DNA of 48,676 nt from an uncultured Gemmatimonadota bacterium (GCA_903910555.1 CAIVZZ010000030.1:1-48676); one strand, 5' to 3'. Numbered from the stretch's first letter, positions 26,433 through 35,587 are shown. Numbers and translations are program-made. The notes: a model not told the origin generated them from the letters alone.

Positions 26433-28319
26433 TCATTTCCGCACCAATAGCCAGCCGCCGATCGGCAGTGACCTCGCCGTCCAGCCCTTTGCGACCACCA
26501 TCGTCGCATCAGCAAGGGTCTCGACCTTCGGCCCAACGAGTTTCTTTACCGCGCTCTTCTTCCCCGTGCCGAACTTCACCGGCACCGCCTTCCCCGTCGC
26601 CGCAACGCGAACGGCAACGATCTCCACCGCCCGAGTGAGCGTAAATCCGTATCTCGCCTCATGCGCAGCCGCGAACCTCTTCGCGAGCGACGCGCCGTCA
26701 TCACCCGGCTTGCACGCGATATCCAGCTCATGTCCCTGCCCAGCGTATCGAACGCGCGCATGCCAAGCGAGCGTCTTTGCCGATGCGTTCACCGCACGCT
26801 TCGCGAGCGCGTCGAGCAAAACGCGAAACCACTTTTTATCGACACCATCCGCCGCGCGCATTACGCTCACCGCCGCATCGCGCCGCTCGGGCGCAATCGC
26901 CAGCCCAAGCGCGCTGAGCACCCCCGCATGCGGCGGCACGAGAATCGTCGTCATCCCAAGCAGATCCGCCAGCGCGCACGCATGCAGAGGTCCGCCGCCA
27001 CCAAAGGCGACGAGCGCACAGCTCCGCGGATCGATCCCGCGTTCCACGCTGACGCGCCTCAGCGCGCGCGCCATCGCCGCATCGGCAATCGCGATGATTG
27101 CTTCGGCAGTACGCTTGGGCGTCGCCCCGAGTTTCTCTGCCAGCGCGGCAATCGCACGCTTTGCCGCCGCTGCATCGAGCGTCACGCCACCAGAAAGTCG
27201 CGCAGCATCGAGGCGCCCCAACGCGATGTGCGCGTCGGTAACGGTCGGTTGCGTACCGCCTCGGCCAAAGGCAACGGGCCCAGGCACCGCGCCGGCACTG
27301 CGCGGCCCAACACGCAGCGCACCACCATCGTCGATCCACGCGATACTGCCGCCACCGGCACTCACCGTCTCGACGAGCACACGCGGCAGCGCAATTGGCA
27401 CTCCGGCGACGCTCCCGCCGGGCTCAACAAGCGGCTCACCGTCGAGCACCAGTCCGGCATCGGCGCTGGTGCCGCCGATGTCGATCGTGAGCGCGTGGTT
27501 CAGTCCCGCCGCGCGCAACACTGCAGCGGAGCCGACAACACCGCCCGCGGGGCCGGAGAGCGCCAACGATGCCGCCGCAGTGGATGCCTCGGTCGCAGTG
27601 CGCATCCCACCACCGGATGTCATCACATCGGGAGCGGGATAGCCACCCTTCGCCAACCGCTCGGAGAGATGCTGCAGATAAAGCGAGACACGCGGCCGCG
27701 CATATCCCTCAGCCACAGCCGTCGTCGTACGCTCGTACTCGCGAATTTCCGGCAACACTTCGGCGCTGCGCACGATCGCCACACGAGGGAGACGCTTGGC
27801 GATCGCATCCGCGAGCAGCCGCTCGTGCGAATCGTCCTCGTATGAGTGGAGCAATGACACAACGACGATCTCTGGCTCCAGCTTCGCCACAGCCTCTGCA
27901 ACGCGCGCAGCTTCCGTGGCAGATAGAGCGACGCTAACTCCCGTTGGCGTACGCCGCTCCTTCACCGCCACCACATGACTCGCGTCTACCAGCGGCAAAG
28001 GATGTTGCGCTGAGAGATCGTACAGCGCCGCGCGCTCCTGACGCCGCAACTCGAGCAGATCCGACGCGCCGTCTGTCGCGCAAAGCACCACGCGCGCGCC
28101 GCGCCGCTCGAGCAGAAGATTCGTGACGACCGTCGTGCCGTGCGCAACGCGGCGCACGGAGGACGCCGGCGCGCCGAGCGCCGCGAGCGATGCCGCTACG
28201 CCTTCGCTCTGATCGGCTGGAGTAGAGAGTACTTTGCGCGTCTCGACGCGGCCGTTCGAACCCACGGCCGCGAGATCGGTGTACGTCCCGCCGACATCAA
28301 TGCCAACTGAGTGTGTCAG
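26433..28319 (-). CDS. hyuA: Hydantoinase A / oxoprolinase family protein
   Basis: 628 aa assuming CTG at 28319. The actin-like ATPase N-terminus VGIDVGGTYTDLA is only five residues from this CTG, and no ATG, GTG or TTG precedes it outside the DUF4105 gene. GGAG lies 7 bases upstream of the CTG, which overlaps the DUF4105 stop as CTGA. Other family blocks: VAHGTTVVTNLLLERRGA, TIDIGGTSADAGLV and GGGGPLHACALADLLG. Supplies the ATP-binding half of the HyuA/HyuB enzyme. Confidence 0.92.
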   Translation of the reverse strand: MTHSVGIDVGGTYTDLAAVGSNGRVETRKVLSTPADQSEGVAASLAALGAPASSVRRVAHGTTVVTNLLLERRGARVVLCATDGASDLLELRRQERAALYDLSAQHPLPLVDASHVVAVKERRTPTGVSVALSATEAARVAEAVAKLEPEIVVVSLLHSYEDDSHERLLADAIAKRLPRVAIVRSAEVLPEIREYERTTTAVAEGYARPRVSLYLQHLSERLAKGGYPAPDVMTSGGGMRTATEASTAAASLALSGPAGGVVGSAAVLRAAGLNHALTIDIGGTSADAGLVLDGEPLVEPGGSVAGVPIALPRVLVETVSAGGGSIAWIDDGGALRVGPRSAGAVPGPVAFGRGGTQPTVTDAHIALGRLDAARLSGGVTLDAAAAKRAIAALAEKLGATPKRTAEAIIAIADAAMARALRRVSVERGIDPRSCALVAFGGGGPLHACALADLLGMTTILVPPHAGVLSALGLAIAPERRDAAVSVMRAADGVDKKWFRVLLDALAKRAVNASAKTLAWHARVRYAGQGHELDIACKPGDDGASLAKRFAAAHEARYGFTLTRAVEIVAVRVAATGKAVPVKFGTGKKSAVKKLVGPKVETLADATMVVAKGWTARSLPIGGWLLVRK

Positions 28320-29611
28320 ACTGTTTCTCCGTTCCTGGCGGCGGTGACACGCCAGATTGCAAACGCGAGCGCCGCCTGCACCGGCACCGCGAGGACGAGG
28401 AGCGGGCGATTCTGCTGAGCGAGAATCGGAATGATGCGCAGTAACACGGCGAGCACTCCACATCCCGCGGCGAAAATACTCAGCGACCGCGCCGCGCGAA
28501 CGAGTTTTTCCGACTGCGGTTTCCACAGCGCGAGCGGAATCAGCACCGCGAGCGCGAGCGACGCGGGCGTCGCGAGCAGCACATTCACATTGTGCCCCAT
28601 ATACGCCGCGTGGCGCGTGAACAACTCTGCGCAGAGCAACAATATCCCAACAACGCCGGCGAGCAGATTCCAGAGCGTCGCGATCACGCCGATCGTCCAT
28701 CGCGCGGGCGCCGATGCACCAGGGAGGATGCAGAGCGCGAGAATAAGTCCGGTCAGCAGAAGTCCGACCTTGAGCGCCGGCGTGAAGTAACCCGGCGGCG
28801 CGTCGGTGTCCTGATAGCGCTCGTCCACTACCAGTTGCCGCTCGCTCATGACGAGCCGCGTGACCGTTCCATCCGAATGCCGCACGCGAATCCCACGAAT
28901 CAGCTGCTGCAGCCGCATCGGGACGAACATTTCTTCCGACGCCGAGAGCGTGTCGTCGGCGGGACGGCCGAGCACGAAGTCCATTCCAAAATTGATCAGC
29001 GGATACTCGCGGGCCAGACGCAGCGTCTCGCTGCGGTAACTCACGCCGTGTTCATGGGTCGCGATCGCATGCTCGATTCCGCCGAGGAGAACCATGTCGA
29101 GCACGTCACGAACTTTTGTCGCGCAGTTATCGCGATAGTAATCGTAGCGATACCACTTGTTCTCTTCTTTCGCGTTCCATTTGATGTAGTTCCAAACCGA
29201 GTCCTTTTCGGAGCGCGTGAGCGAGAGTTTCTGCTCCCACACCGCACGTCCCTGGCTCTTGTACTGACCGACCAGCCACAGCGACGGGAAGCCTTGCATC
29301 CAGTATCGCGTATCGCCGGTCAGAAACCGCGCCAGAAAGTGCGGCTGATCGAAATCGAACATTCCCCAGTTGTAGGCACTGTCGACGCCGGTCGTGACGT
29401 CGTGAATGCGAATGGACTGGTGGCCAAACCGCTCGAAGATTTCCTCGCCAGGACCCATGGTGAGAATGGATATGACGATCGAGTCGTGCGGCGCTGCCCC
29501 GAGCGCTCGCGGCGCTCGCATGAGCTGCGCACGAGCCACCGGTGTTGCGCCCAAGAAAGCGCAGAGTACGAGAGCGTTCGCTGCAATCCAGCTCCATCGA
29601 CGAGCGCTCAA
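28316..29611 (-). CDS. DUF4105 (Lnb N-terminal periplasmic domain) membrane protein
   Basis: 431 aa from TTG at 29611, overlapping the SpoIID stop (TTGA). An N-terminal membrane segment or signal (ANALVLCAFLGATPVARA) is followed by the DUF4105 domain with ERFGHQSIRIHD, YNWGMFDFDQPHFL and YYRDNCATKVRD. The Cys in DNCATKVRD and the His in FGHQ resemble a papain-like (NlpC-type) active site. Four C-terminal membrane segments (about 290-420) complete it. Role unknown; envelope function is likely given its lipoprotein neighbour. The stop overlaps the hyuA start. Confidence 0.85.
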   Translation of the reverse strand: MSARRWSWIAANALVLCAFLGATPVARAQLMRAPRALGAAPHDSIVISILTMGPGEEIFERFGHQSIRIHDVTTGVDSAYNWGMFDFDQPHFLARFLTGDTRYWMQGFPSLWLVGQYKSQGRAVWEQKLSLTRSEKDSVWNYIKWNAKEENKWYRYDYYRDNCATKVRDVLDMVLLGGIEHAIATHEHGVSYRSETLRLAREYPLINFGMDFVLGRPADDTLSASEEMFVPMRLQQLIRGIRVRHSDGTVTRLVMSERQLVVDERYQDTDAPPGYFTPALKVGLLLTGLILALCILPGASAPARWTIGVIATLWNLLAGVVGILLLCAELFTRHAAYMGHNVNVLLATPASLALAVLIPLALWKPQSEKLVRAARSLSIFAAGCGVLAVLLRIIPILAQQNRPLLVLAVPVQAALAFAIWRVTAARNGETV

Positions 29612-30981
29612 TTCATCAACCCCACGGTGGTCCCCGGATAATAAGTCGCGAGAATCGCGCGGGCGGACTGCCCTGCGCGCGCCCGACCGATCGCACCCCA
29701 CTGACACATGCCGATGCCGTGTCCGTACCCATTTCCCTTCACGACGATCCGTGCCAGCCCGCCCTCACGACGCAGTTCCGTCACGACTGAAAAATAAGTG
29801 CTGTTGAGGATCTCGCCACCGGGAGTCCGAAGCACATAACGGATGTCATTCCCGCGCAGCGCGAAGTTGCCATGTTCGGCCGCGAGAACCAGTCGCGCCA
29901 CGCGGCCGCTGCCGGTGCGCGATTCCACTGTCGCATTGCGGATGTGCCCCGCGCCGCCGGACGGCACGGCTGTGTAAGTGGCGAGGTACGCACGCACACC
30001 GGCATCAAGTTCCTCGCCGGTGAGGGTGCGCGTCCAGGTAAAGCGCGGCGAGATGTCGCAGTAGAAACGATCGGACGTCCCCGGAATGCGATCGCTCACA
30101 CGCTTGAGAAATGGCTCGTTCCCGGAACGCCAGACTTCGTCGGCTTCGGCGGTTTCGCCGCCGCACGTCGAGTGATACGGCGCACTCACGACGCGGCCGT
30201 TGTACTTCAGCACCATACCAACCGTTCGAGCAACCGCATCATTCGAAAACGGCCGCTCGGCGTCAGCTCCGCCGTACACTTGATCGGCCACACTCGAAAG
30301 CATGTCGTAGTTCGCGTTGCGCGCGGCACCGTCGGCGCCGATCCGGACGACCGTATAGCTGCGCGCTGCGATCGCCTGCGCTTCCACCGCGGCCTCTTCG
30401 TTTCCTGCGCGCGGCCCGCCGATTTCCAGCGGCACCACGCCGCGCAGATACCACTCGACCGGCAGCACGTTCACCACAACGATCCCCGTGTCGCTCGCGA
30501 TCACGCGGATCACGCCGCGGAATTTCTGCGCGCCGAACATGCCGAACTCATCTTCGCGATCGGGCCGCAGCGTGAGGATTCCGTCGCTCCAGGATGTTGA
30601 CGTTCCCTGTCGCACGGCGCGCAACTGGCGTCCGCGGCGCTCGACGGTCCACACATCGGGGCCGCGCGCGCGAACGACTACGGCATTGCGTGCGTCCATG
30701 AGCCTGAACGCGCCGGTGCCAGAGAGCGTCGCACCCTGCGCAGCGGTCGCGAGCGCCACACGCACATCGCGCGCGCCTTCAACCCGCTGGGGCGGCGGTT
30801 CCTCGCGCGGGACTTCAGGCTGCGCGGGAGCTTTGGCGCTGTCGGCGGCGGTTCGCGGGAGTGAGATCATCCCCGGCGGACCGTTTTCGTCAGGGATGCG
30901 TTTTGGCGCACATGCGACGGCCAGCACGGAGACTAACAACAACTTCGACACCGCGCGCCAGCTGCGCGGCACCAGACTCAC
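29608..30981 (-). CDS. SpoIID/LytB-type lipoprotein
   Basis: 457 aa from GTG at 30981 (GTGA overlap with rimO). Lipoprotein signal KLLLVSVLAVAC with lipobox LAVAC, then a Pro-rich linker (about 30-65). The SpoIID domain is seen in VVVNVLPVEWYLRGVVPLEI, EAQAIAARSYTV, STCGGETAEADEVW and GYGHGIGMCQWGA. SpoIID cleaves peptidoglycan glycan strands lacking stem peptides in sporulating Firmicutes; here there is no sign of sporulation, so septal or cell-wall remodelling is inferred. Confidence 0.9.
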   Translation of the reverse strand: MSLVPRSWRAVSKLLLVSVLAVACAPKRIPDENGPPGMISLPRTAADSAKAPAQPEVPREEPPPQRVEGARDVRVALATAAQGATLSGTGAFRLMDARNAVVVRARGPDVWTVERRGRQLRAVRQGTSTSWSDGILTLRPDREDEFGMFGAQKFRGVIRVIASDTGIVVVNVLPVEWYLRGVVPLEIGGPRAGNEEAAVEAQAIAARSYTVVRIGADGAARNANYDMLSSVADQVYGGADAERPFSNDAVARTVGMVLKYNGRVVSAPYHSTCGGETAEADEVWRSGNEPFLKRVSDRIPGTSDRFYCDISPRFTWTRTLTGEELDAGVRAYLATYTAVPSGGAGHIRNATVESRTGSGRVARLVLAAEHGNFALRGNDIRYVLRTPGGEILNSTYFSVVTELRREGGLARIVVKGNGYGHGIGMCQWGAIGRARAGQSARAILATYYPGTTVGLMN

Positions 30982-32369
30982 CGTCCGAAACTCCCGATCG
31001 TTGCGAGCGGGAGCTCGCGGGATGCGGCGCGTGCGGGAATCGCCGGAGCATCGAGCACTGAAATCACGCGAGCGCTGAAATCGTAGTCGTCGACAACATC
31101 CGTCACTTCTACATCTACGAAAGATCCAATGGGCGCGTCGGTATCGAGCCAAGTCACGCCGTCGATGTCGTCCGCTTGCCAGGGCAGTCTCCCAACCGTC
31201 CGCGCAGTGCGACCATCGGCTTCGTCCGTGCGGCGCTCGACCAGCGCATGCGCGCGCGTACCGACGCGCAGTTCATAGCGCTCCGCGGTGATCGCGCGCT
31301 GCAAATCTGTGAGACGCTCGAGGCGATCGCGCTTCACGCCCTCGGGAACGTCGTCAACCATCTCGGCCGCGCGCGTGCCATCCTGCGGCGAATAGGTGAA
31401 CGCGCCGACGCGCTCGAACTGCATTTCCTCGAGGAAATCGAGAAGCTGCTGGAAATCGTCGTCCGTCTCGCCAGGGAAACCAACGATGCAGGTCGTGCGA
31501 ATCGCGAGGTTCGGCACCGCATCGCGGAAACGCGCGACCTTCTCGCGAATTGTCTTTTTGCGCTCGGGTCGGCGCATGCGCTCCAGCACGGCGTCAGACG
31601 CATGCTGCATCGGCATATCGAGATAGCGCAAAATCCGCGGTTCGGCGGCAATCACTTCGAGCAGGCGCGGCGTGATGCCGGCGGAATAGAGATACAAATT
31701 CCGGAACCATGAGATCGACGTCTCCTTCACCAGCGCTTCGAGCAGCTCCGGAAGGCGGACACCGTCACGGCGATCGCGACCGTAGTGCGCGAGATCCTGC
31801 GCGACCAGGCTGACCTCGCGCGCGCCCTGCAACTCCAGCAGCTGCGCCTCACGGACGATTTCATCGAGACCGAACGAGCGATGTTTGCCGCGCATGAGTG
31901 GGATCGCACAGAAGGCGCAGCCGTGATCACACCCTTCGCTGATTTTCAAATATCGAACCGCGGGCGAATCACCGGCATACACACGAACGCCCGGATGCGC
32001 GACAACCGAATCGCCGATCAGCCCTTTCTCACGGAGGCGCGGCACGAGCTGATCCATTTCCGAGGCGCCAAGAAACAGGTCGACCTCGGGAAGGACGTCG
32101 GCGAGCTCATCGCGATGGCGCTCGATCATGCAGCCGACCGCAACGACGGCCTGCGCGGCGCCATCGGACTTCATTCGCCCGGCTTCAACGATGGCATCGA
32201 TCGATTCGCGCTTCGCCGCGTCGATAAAACCGCAGGTATTCACGATGATGATCTCGGCGGTTGAAGCATCGTCGACCTGCACCGCACCGTGATCGATCAG
32301 TTGCGCGAGATAGCGCTCCGAATCAACGGTGTTTTTGTCGCAGCCGAGGGTAACGAGGGCAACCTTCAT
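30978..32369 (-). CDS. rimO: Ribosomal protein S12 methylthiotransferase
   Basis: 463 aa. Radical-SAM enzyme adding a methylthio group to Asp88 of ribosomal protein S12. N-terminal UPF0004 domain (MKVALVTLGCDKNTVDSE; Cys10, then further cysteines in NTCGF and GCM) binds one 4Fe-4S cluster. The radical-SAM motif CDHGCAFC (about 146-153) binds the second, and a C-terminal TRAM domain follows (about 395-455). DSERYLAQL distinguishes RimO from MiaB. First gene of the rimO-SpoIID-DUF4105-hyuA chain. Confidence 0.95.
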   Translation of the reverse strand: MKVALVTLGCDKNTVDSERYLAQLIDHGAVQVDDASTAEIIIVNTCGFIDAAKRESIDAIVEAGRMKSDGAAQAVVAVGCMIERHRDELADVLPEVDLFLGASEMDQLVPRLREKGLIGDSVVAHPGVRVYAGDSPAVRYLKISEGCDHGCAFCAIPLMRGKHRSFGLDEIVREAQLLELQGAREVSLVAQDLAHYGRDRRDGVRLPELLEALVKETSISWFRNLYLYSAGITPRLLEVIAAEPRILRYLDMPMQHASDAVLERMRRPERKKTIREKVARFRDAVPNLAIRTTCIVGFPGETDDDFQQLLDFLEEMQFERVGAFTYSPQDGTRAAEMVDDVPEGVKRDRLERLTDLQRAITAERYELRVGTRAHALVERRTDEADGRTARTVGRLPWQADDIDGVTWLDTDAPIGSFVDVEVTDVVDDYDFSARVISVLDAPAIPARAASRELPLATIGSFGR

Positions 32370-32416
32370 CTATGAAAGCTAGTCTGGGAGAGGGCAGCCG
32401 GGGCGGTCTTATGATG

Positions 32417-32562
32417 AGCTCACAGTTCAAGCTCCCAGTTCGTCAGTTCAGCGCTTAGCCGTGTCAAAGCCCAAGCTCACGGCGTCCGTACGAGGGCTTT
32501 GGGCTGGAGCTTTGACGAGGCCAAGCGGGGAGCTGGCCAGCTGGGAGCTTGAACTTTGAGCT
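32417..32562. repeat. 146-bp concentric palindrome between rimO and yajQ
   Basis: Outer 22-bp arms (32417-32438 / 32541-32562) pair with one mismatch. An inner perfect 8-bp pair GTCAAAGC (32463-32470 / 32509-32516) shares exactly the same centre, 32489.5, and the intervening GCGCTTAGCC (32451) also pairs imperfectly with GGCCAAGCG (32519). The sequence is unrelated to the palindromes elsewhere. Confidence 0.9.
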
Positions 32563-32566
32563 AAAG

Positions 32567-33067
32567 CTACCGATAGTTGCCGAACTGGAGCTCCACCCCG
32601 ACATCCAGCGTGCGCAGAAAGGCAATCACAGCCTGGAGTTCGTCCCGCGAGGGGGCGCTCACTCGAACCTGCTCGCTCTGGATCGAGGCCTGGACCTTTT
32701 TGAATTTCTGCTCTTTGATCGCCGCAGTCACCTTCTTGGCAGTCTCGACATCCAGCGACTGTTTCAGCTTGATCTCGCGGCGGAGCGTATCGCCGCCGGC
32801 CGGCGTAATCTCGCCGACATCGAGATTTTTCACAGGGACGCCGCGCTTGATCAGCTTCGTCTGCACGACATCCCACAGGCCGCGCATGCGCAGATCGTTA
32901 TCGGCGAGGAGATTGATCAGCCCCTCGGCGCGCTTGAACTCGATCTCGATTTTGGCGCCCTTAAAATCGTAGCGCTGGGCGACTTCTTTGCTGGCTTGGT
33001 TGATCGCGTTGTCGACTTCCTGCAGGTCGACACCGGTGGTTACGTCGAAGCTGGCTGTTGGGGGCAT
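32567..33067 (-). CDS. yajQ: YajQ family nucleotide-binding protein
   Basis: 166 aa. The conserved family pattern is SFDVTTGVDLQEVDNAINQA at the N-terminus, then YDFKGAKIEIEF and ending VELQFGNYR. Binds nucleotides or RNA; in Xanthomonas a homologue binds cyclic di-GMP, so it could read the same messenger as the HD-GYP protein, though they are 8 kb apart. A palindrome lies just past its stop and another just before its start. Confidence 0.95.
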   Translation of the reverse strand: MPPTASFDVTTGVDLQEVDNAINQASKEVAQRYDFKGAKIEIEFKRAEGLINLLADNDLRMRGLWDVVQTKLIKRGVPVKNLDVGEITPAGGDTLRREIKLKQSLDVETAKKVTAAIKEQKFKKVQASIQSEQVRVSAPSRDELQAVIAFLRTLDVGVELQFGNYR

Positions 33068-33104
33068 ACGTCGAATTTAGTTGAGCGGTGAGCTGAGGGC
33101 TATG

Positions 33105-33250
33105 AAAGGGCTCGACGTCAGACGATAGCTGTCGGTGACAACAGGTCTCGAGCACACGGCGACACTTACCGATCCAGCGCGCTGCACGGTAAGTGTCGCC
33201 GTAATCTCAACGCTAACAACTGGCAGCTAACGTCTGACGTCGGGCCCTTT
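33105..33250. repeat. 146-bp palindrome with dispersed 19-mer, between yajQ and GNAT gene
   Basis: Outer 27-bp arms (33105-33131 / 33224-33250) pair with two mismatches, and each contains the core CGACGTCAGACGWTAGC. An inner perfect 16-bp stem (ACGGCGACACTTACCG at 33156-33171, complement at 33187-33202) is nearly concentric. The right arm supplies the last seven codons and the TAG stop of the GNAT gene, so the element has inserted into or grown across the gene end. Confidence 0.93.
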
Positions 33251-33850
33251 GGAGACCATCCCCTCGAGCCGCCCTCTCACGTGCGGCCATTCGTCATCCA
33301 AAATCGCGTACCACGCCGTATCCCGCCGCGACCCATCATGATGCAGCATGTGCTTCCGATGGATCCCCTCGAACTTCGCCCCGATCCGCTCCATCGCCCG
33401 GCGCGACTTCTCATTCCCAACGTGGGTCTTGAGCTCGACCCGAGTCGCGCCGAGGGTCTCGAAGGCGTGCTTCAGCATCAATAGCTTCGCCTCGGTATTC
33501 ACCACGCTGCGCTGATAATCACGCGAGATAATCGAAGCGCCGATCTCCATGCGTCCGTCACGAGCGGAGATATTCAAGAATCGCGTCGTGCCGACCACGA
33601 GATTTTTCTCGATCAGCACCGTCGCAAATGGCAGTGCCGTTCCGGTCCGCTCGGAGGCGAGCGCCTCGTCCACGAACTGCTCCAGCCGCGGACGATCGAG
33701 CGGCTGCGTCGGCGTCCACTCCCAGAGCGCCGGATCGTACGCCCAGCGCGCGAGCGCATCTATATGATCGCGCGTCAGCGGCTCCAAACGCACGAATCGC
33801 CCCGTCAGTGTGACCGGGGCGATCTTGAGCGGAGTCGTGATTCCCGCCAC
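33227..33850 (-). CDS. GNAT family N-acetyltransferase (RimJ/RimL type)
   Basis: 207 aa. GNAT fold: GRFVRLEPLTRDHIDALARW, the acetyl-CoA region EIGASIISRDYQRSVVNTEA and VGNEKSRRAMERIGAKFEG. The pattern fits the RimJ/RimL-like group that acetylates protein N-termini or small amines; substrate unknown. The last codons (KGPDVRR) are encoded by the arm of the adjacent palindrome. The sigma-factor stop is 9 bases upstream, so it is likely co-transcribed with it. Confidence 0.9.
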   Translation of the reverse strand: MAGITTPLKIAPVTLTGRFVRLEPLTRDHIDALARWAYDPALWEWTPTQPLDRPRLEQFVDEALASERTGTALPFATVLIEKNLVVGTTRFLNISARDGRMEIGASIISRDYQRSVVNTEAKLLMLKHAFETLGATRVELKTHVGNEKSRRAMERIGAKFEGIHRKHMLHHDGSRRDTAWYAILDDEWPHVRGRLEGMVSKGPDVRR

Positions 33851-33859
33851 GATATAGCC

Positions 33860-34717
33860 CTAGCCGAGATAACTCTCGAGTGCCCGCGCGCGGCTCACAT
33901 GCCGCAGCCGCGAGAGTGCCTTCTCTTTGATCTGGCGCACCCGTTCACGGGTGATGTTTAGCACGGCACCAATCTGCTCCAGCGTCATCGGTTCCGATCC
34001 GTCGAGGCCGAAATAGAGCCGCAGAATCTTGGCCTCGCGTTCTTTCAAACCAGACAGCGCGAGCTGAATCGATTCCGTCAGCGCCTTGTCGAACGTTTCT
34101 TCGTCCGGCGTCTGATTTGTCGTGTCGGGCAAATAATCGAGAAGCCGGTTATCCTCGCCCGGCGTCATCGGCGCATCCAACGACAGATGGATCTGCGAGA
34201 TCGCCATCGTTTTGGCGACTTCTTCCTCGGTCAGATCGGTTCCACTCGCGATTTCGGCGTGCGTCGCCTCGCGGCCAAGTTCCTGGAGCAGCGCGCTCGC
34301 ACGTTTTCCAATCCGGTGCAGCGTTCCTGCGCGGTTCAGCGGGACGCGTACGATGCGGCTCTGCTCCGCCAGCGCCTGAAGGATCGCCTGCCGGATCCAC
34401 CACACGGCGTAGGAGATGAACTTGATCCCCTTGGTCTCGTCGAACTTATGGGCGGCGCGAATTAAGCCGAGGTTGCCCTCGTTGATGAGATCGCTGAGCG
34501 AGACGCCCTGGTTTTGATATTTTTTTGCGACCGAGACCACAAAGCGGAGGTTGGAGCGCACGAGTGTATCGAGCGCCTCTTGATCATCGCCGCGAATCTG
34601 CTGGGCGAGCGCAACTTCCTGCTCCCGCGTGATCAGCGGAAAGACGCTGATATCTCGCAGGTATTGATCGAGCGATCCTTCTTCGTACGAATGTCGTTTG
34701 TGGGGCAAACCGGCCAT
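33860..34717 (-). CDS. RNA polymerase sigma factor, sigma-70 family (RpoD/RpoS-like, short N-terminus)
   Basis: 285 aa from ATG at 34717 (MAGLPHKRHSYEEGSLDQYL). Region 1.2 (SLDQYLRDISVFPLITREQE), region 2 (LIRAAHKFDETKGIKFISYA, WWIRQAI), region 3 and region 4.2 (ITRERVRQIKEKALSRLRH) are all present. There is no region 1.1. This looks like a group 1 or 2 sigma, and may be the main vegetative sigma of this lineage. ATG at 34759 (MSAKISQV) is an alternative start. Lies 107 bases downstream of lepB. Confidence 0.93.
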   Translation of the reverse strand: MAGLPHKRHSYEEGSLDQYLRDISVFPLITREQEVALAQQIRGDDQEALDTLVRSNLRFVVSVAKKYQNQGVSLSDLINEGNLGLIRAAHKFDETKGIKFISYAVWWIRQAILQALAEQSRIVRVPLNRAGTLHRIGKRASALLQELGREATHAEIASGTDLTEEEVAKTMAISQIHLSLDAPMTPGEDNRLLDYLPDTTNQTPDEETFDKALTESIQLALSGLKEREAKILRLYFGLDGSEPMTLEQIGAVLNITRERVRQIKEKALSRLRHVSRARALESYLG

Positions 34718-34824
34718 GTGCTTTCCCGCTCCTGCAACCTGAGAGATCTTCGCCGACATCAGCGTGGTAAGAATGTGGAGCGTATCCGGTTCAAGCGTAA
34801 GACCACACGGCGGCCAATTTTTCG

Positions 34825-35577
34825 TTAGCGAACTCGTTCGCCAAGCCTGCTCCAACGCACATGAGTGAGCCAGTCAAGCGGCGCAGTGCTATCGGGCGCG
34901 TAGCTGTAGTAGACGAGCATTGGACTTCCCAGCACGAGCGAATCTGCGACGAATCCCCAGTAGCGGCTGTCGAGTGAATCATCGCGATTGTCGCCGAGCA
35001 TGAAGTAGTGTTTTGCGGGGACGACGATCGGCCCCCAGTTATTTCGTGATGGACGATACGGTGTGGTACGTGTCGCGCGCGAGACCAAAAACTCGCGCTG
35101 CCAACCAAATTCTTCCCCGCTCGGATCCGAGCCCGGGTCGGTGTGCGTAACGAATTGCCGTTCGTCCTGCGGCGTTCCGTTGCGCACGAGCGTTCCGTCG
35201 TGCATCGCGAGCGTATCGCCGGGAAGGCCGACGAGACGTTTCACGAAATTTTTTGTCAGATCCTCCGGCCACTGAAAGACGACGACGTCACGGTATTTCG
35301 GATGACGCACCGCGGGCAGACGTTTGCCGGTGAACGGGACCTCGGCGCCGTAGACGAGTTTGTTGACGAGGAGAAAATCGCCGACGAGCAGCGTGCCTTC
35401 CATGCTGCCGCTGGGGATGCGGTACGCTTCGACGAGGAATGAGCGGACGACGAGGAAGAGGAGAATCGCGAGCGAAAGCGATTTGGTCCACTCGAACAGG
35501 CCGCGCGCGACAGAGGCAAAGGCACCGCTGGTGCGCGCTGGCGGCGGTGCAATTGGGTCGAGTGGCGCTTCATCCAT
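34825..35577 (-). CDS. lepB: Signal peptidase I
   Basis: 250 aa. Cleaves signal peptides on the outer face of the inner membrane. One membrane segment (about 31-47), catalytic Ser58 (IPSGSMEGTLLVGD) and Lys113 (FVKRLVGLPGD), with late box GDNRDDSLDSRYWGF. The window has many exported proteins with typical signal peptides as clients. The upstream aldehyde dehydrogenase stop is 10 bases away, implying co-transcription. Confidence 0.95.
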   Translation of the reverse strand: MDEAPLDPIAPPPARTSGAFASVARGLFEWTKSLSLAILLFLVVRSFLVEAYRIPSGSMEGTLLVGDFLLVNKLVYGAEVPFTGKRLPAVRHPKYRDVVVFQWPEDLTKNFVKRLVGLPGDTLAMHDGTLVRNGTPQDERQFVTHTDPGSDPSGEEFGWQREFLVSRATRTTPYRPSRNNWGPIVVPAKHYFMLGDNRDDSLDSRYWGFVADSLVLGSPMLVYYSYAPDSTAPLDWLTHVRWSRLGERVR

Positions 35578-35587
35578 GGCAACAACC

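Noticed and set aside
24623-28319. Acetone carboxylase operon
   Set aside because: Only HyuA/HyuB-type subunits are present; the third small subunit of acetone carboxylase is absent.
29608-30981. Sporulation gene
   Set aside because: SpoIID-domain lipoproteins occur widely in non-sporulating bacteria, and no other sporulation gene is present.
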